NCBI GenBank assembly: GCA_934045905.1
Contig: OW203767.1
Coordinates: forward strand, 17,921,073-17,985,072
DNA: 64,000 bases
DNA from: Leuctra nigra
Taxonomy: Eukaryota; Arthropoda; Insecta; Plecoptera; Leuctridae
Direction: 5' to 3'
Shown: in pieces, positions 47,401 to 50,400 of the stretch
How positions within the stretch are numbered: the stretch's first letter is position 1
How the letters are laid out: every line of letters starts with the position of its first letter
The notes under the pieces: generated by a model
What the model was told of the DNA's origin: nothing
What the model saw: the letters and a program-made list of their open reading frames with translations, nothing else
Database searches by the model: none
Translations under genes and position numbers: made by a program

Positions 47401-50400
47401 ACAGGTTGTGCAGCGTCGCGGCGCGCTGCGCGCCCGTGTGCGCACACTGCACCTCGTTTAGTAGGTGGCACACCTGGGGGCATTGTCAGGTTTCAGGCAC
47501 GGAGTGGGAGGGAGGATTACATGTATATTTTCTAGGGGTGTGCGAAGGTGGATTTTTGATTTCGAAGTCGAAGTCGAAGATTTGACCTCCTAAAATTCCG
47601 AAGTCGAAGTCGAAGTCGAAGATTTTGATTTCACTCAAAAAAATCAGAATTTGGAACAAAACAATAAACTTGAACTGAATTACTACCTTCCTCCACTAGT
47701 AGGCCTACTTCATCTTCGTTTTCGTCGGATAAATCCATTATATTTCTAAAATCTCCGAAAATAAACACGGCACATAACCTTTTCAAGTAAGCACAGCGTG
47801 ACAGCAAGCGTCAATGTTAAAACCAAGATGGCCGACCGCAAAAACTTCTCGACTTCGGAAGTACCAACTACACGAAAATATATTTACCTCGAAAGACGCG
47901 CCAAGTTTGAAGACGCAAATCGAAGCTTCGAACATTTTCGAAGCTTCGTTTTTTGGAAAAAAGGGTTTCGAAGTCGAAGTCGAAGCTTCGACTTCGACTT
48001 CGACTTCGAAGCTTCGATTATTTCGAAGCTTCGCACACCCCTAATATTTTCTGGAATTCACAATTTTATTACAGGTTTAAGCTCATTCACTAGATTACTT
48101 CATAATTCACTTTTAAAAGGACATTCATTAATTTGTAAAACAGGACTTTACTTTTAATGCGTCAACACAACTTAAGGAGGGACTAGCGAATTTCCTCATT
48201 CATGAGAAATTTTTCAAACTCTACATAAATATAGATAATTTAATTCTACACCATAATATGCCAAGAAAAAGTGGGCAAGCTGAACTAACTTCCGAGATAT
48301 ATCACTTCAAAGTATTGTTTTTAGCCTCTATTTTAACATGGCGGCCATGCTAGGAATGATTTTTGTACAGCTTCAAAATGGTTTGAGACTGACTTCCCGA
48401 CATAAGAATTTTGTAAAAAACTGATATGTGTTGTAACAGATGCTCTAGTATTTTTTTAAATTTTTAGATATACATGTTCCTGAACGTTTTAATGAGCTAG
48501 GAGGGTTTTAGTGAAAATAACTTGGCATCACTGGTTGAAAGAGATGGCTCAGAGAACAGCTGTCTCATGACAGGTGCGCTCTGATTGGTTGTTTGGGATT
48601 TGAGGGAGGTGAGAACTGCAAATGCAGTGTTGCCACTTACAGTATCCACAGCCTTCTAACAGAACATTCGTGGTGTTTTTGAAGAAGGCTGTGATTATAT
48701 CGCTAGTCCCTCCTTAAGGAAAATGTAAATGAAATTGATTCAATTGACTCAAACATGTTATCAGACCTTGAAACATTAAATTTCCAAGCATTACACATTG
48801 AAGTTAATGGTAGGTACCTACATTATAATTAACTAACGTTATGTATGTACCTACCTATTTTATTTTTTAAGCTATCTTCAGCTCAATGTTCCATATAAAA
48901 ACCAGCAACAGACAATAAAGATAAGCAACATAAGTGTGTGGCCGTGTTCTGGGAATTACCTGTCTGGCAAGGTCAGCGAGCTCAGTGCGGAACCGCTTGT
49001 TCTCCCGACTGAGATATTCCGCTCGGTTCTCTGCTTCCTTGGTCTGCTGGCGCAGGACGCCGCTGTCCTCCACGAACTGGTCCATCTGCGCAGTCAGCTG
49101 GTTGATGGTCTCCAACGCCTGCGCAAACACACCTCGTTCATCTCACTTGATTCTCGGTTATAACACCGTGCTGCTCCAGACGTTATTTTTATCAAATAAT
49201 TTTTTTTTTAAATAGATTCAACATCAATGACCGTTTTTAGGAAAGCTTTTTAGAGATGTGAATCAGACAATTTCCTATCTTCCTTGTTTGGTACCTAATA
49301 AATGCTCTCCAAAGTCAAAACTTATTTTTACAAGTAGTACTCTAGCAGAGTGTTTACCTTAGGAGAATTGTGTGGTATAGAGCAGAAATATGTAGGTATA
49401 ATTTTTTTCGAAACTTATCTATTTAGGCCGGGTAGGACCAACTCTGGATTAAGTTAACTCTCGAGGGTTAACCAATGAAACAAGTTGGCGCGAATTCCAC
49501 AGCCAATAAGATTCACTAATTTCCACTAATCATCGAAAGTTAACTTAATCCAGAGTTGGTCCTACCCGGGCTTAGTGTTTTACCACCAATACTGTTCAAG
49601 GGCAAGTGGTGATGTGCGGTTATAAAAACTATTTTACGACAATCTTTCAATGATCCTACTCTTTGCTTCGATTCTAATGCACATAAAATATACATTTCGT
49701 AGGACAAAAGTACAGAAGGGTAGCTTATGCATCATACAAATTCATTAATTCTAAAATTTTCCCACCAACTTTAACACAATCACCATGTTGGTATATGGGA
49801 AACTGGTAGTGAACTATTGGAAGTGGGTGTATAGTCAAGGAAACTAGATGGTTCATACTCTATCTCTCTCTGCTCCATATAAAACATGTTTATGTTATGG
49901 GTCAGAGAGAGGCAGAGTATGAACCATCTAGTTTCCCTGACTGTACCTGCAAGTGATTGGCTCTCTCCTTGGCGAACAGCGGAGTCTTCTCCTCCAGCTC
50001 GTCGAGGATGGACTTGACCACCTCCTGCAGCCGCTCCACCTCGTTGGTCTTCATCGCGAGCTCCTCCGTCACTGCCGCGTACTGAGAGTAGATCTGAGTC
50101 AACGTCATGCCTAGTAGTGGAGGAGACACACATTATCCAATACCAGTCACTAAATGCCTCACCACATGTGAGTACAAAATAGTAGCAGATCTAATATTAA
50201 AAAGTGAAGATTGAAGTTGTGGTTACAGGTTAGGTATTCTCAACAGATTTTCCGTAGAACACATTTGGATCTTCAGAAAAATCCAACAATGAGGATCTCG
50301 AAATCAACAATCTCGAAATAAACATTGACAACTTTGTAAGGCGAAGGGAGTCATTACACGGTCAGGGCTTGACAAGAAAGTGATGAGCTTAACCTCATAC

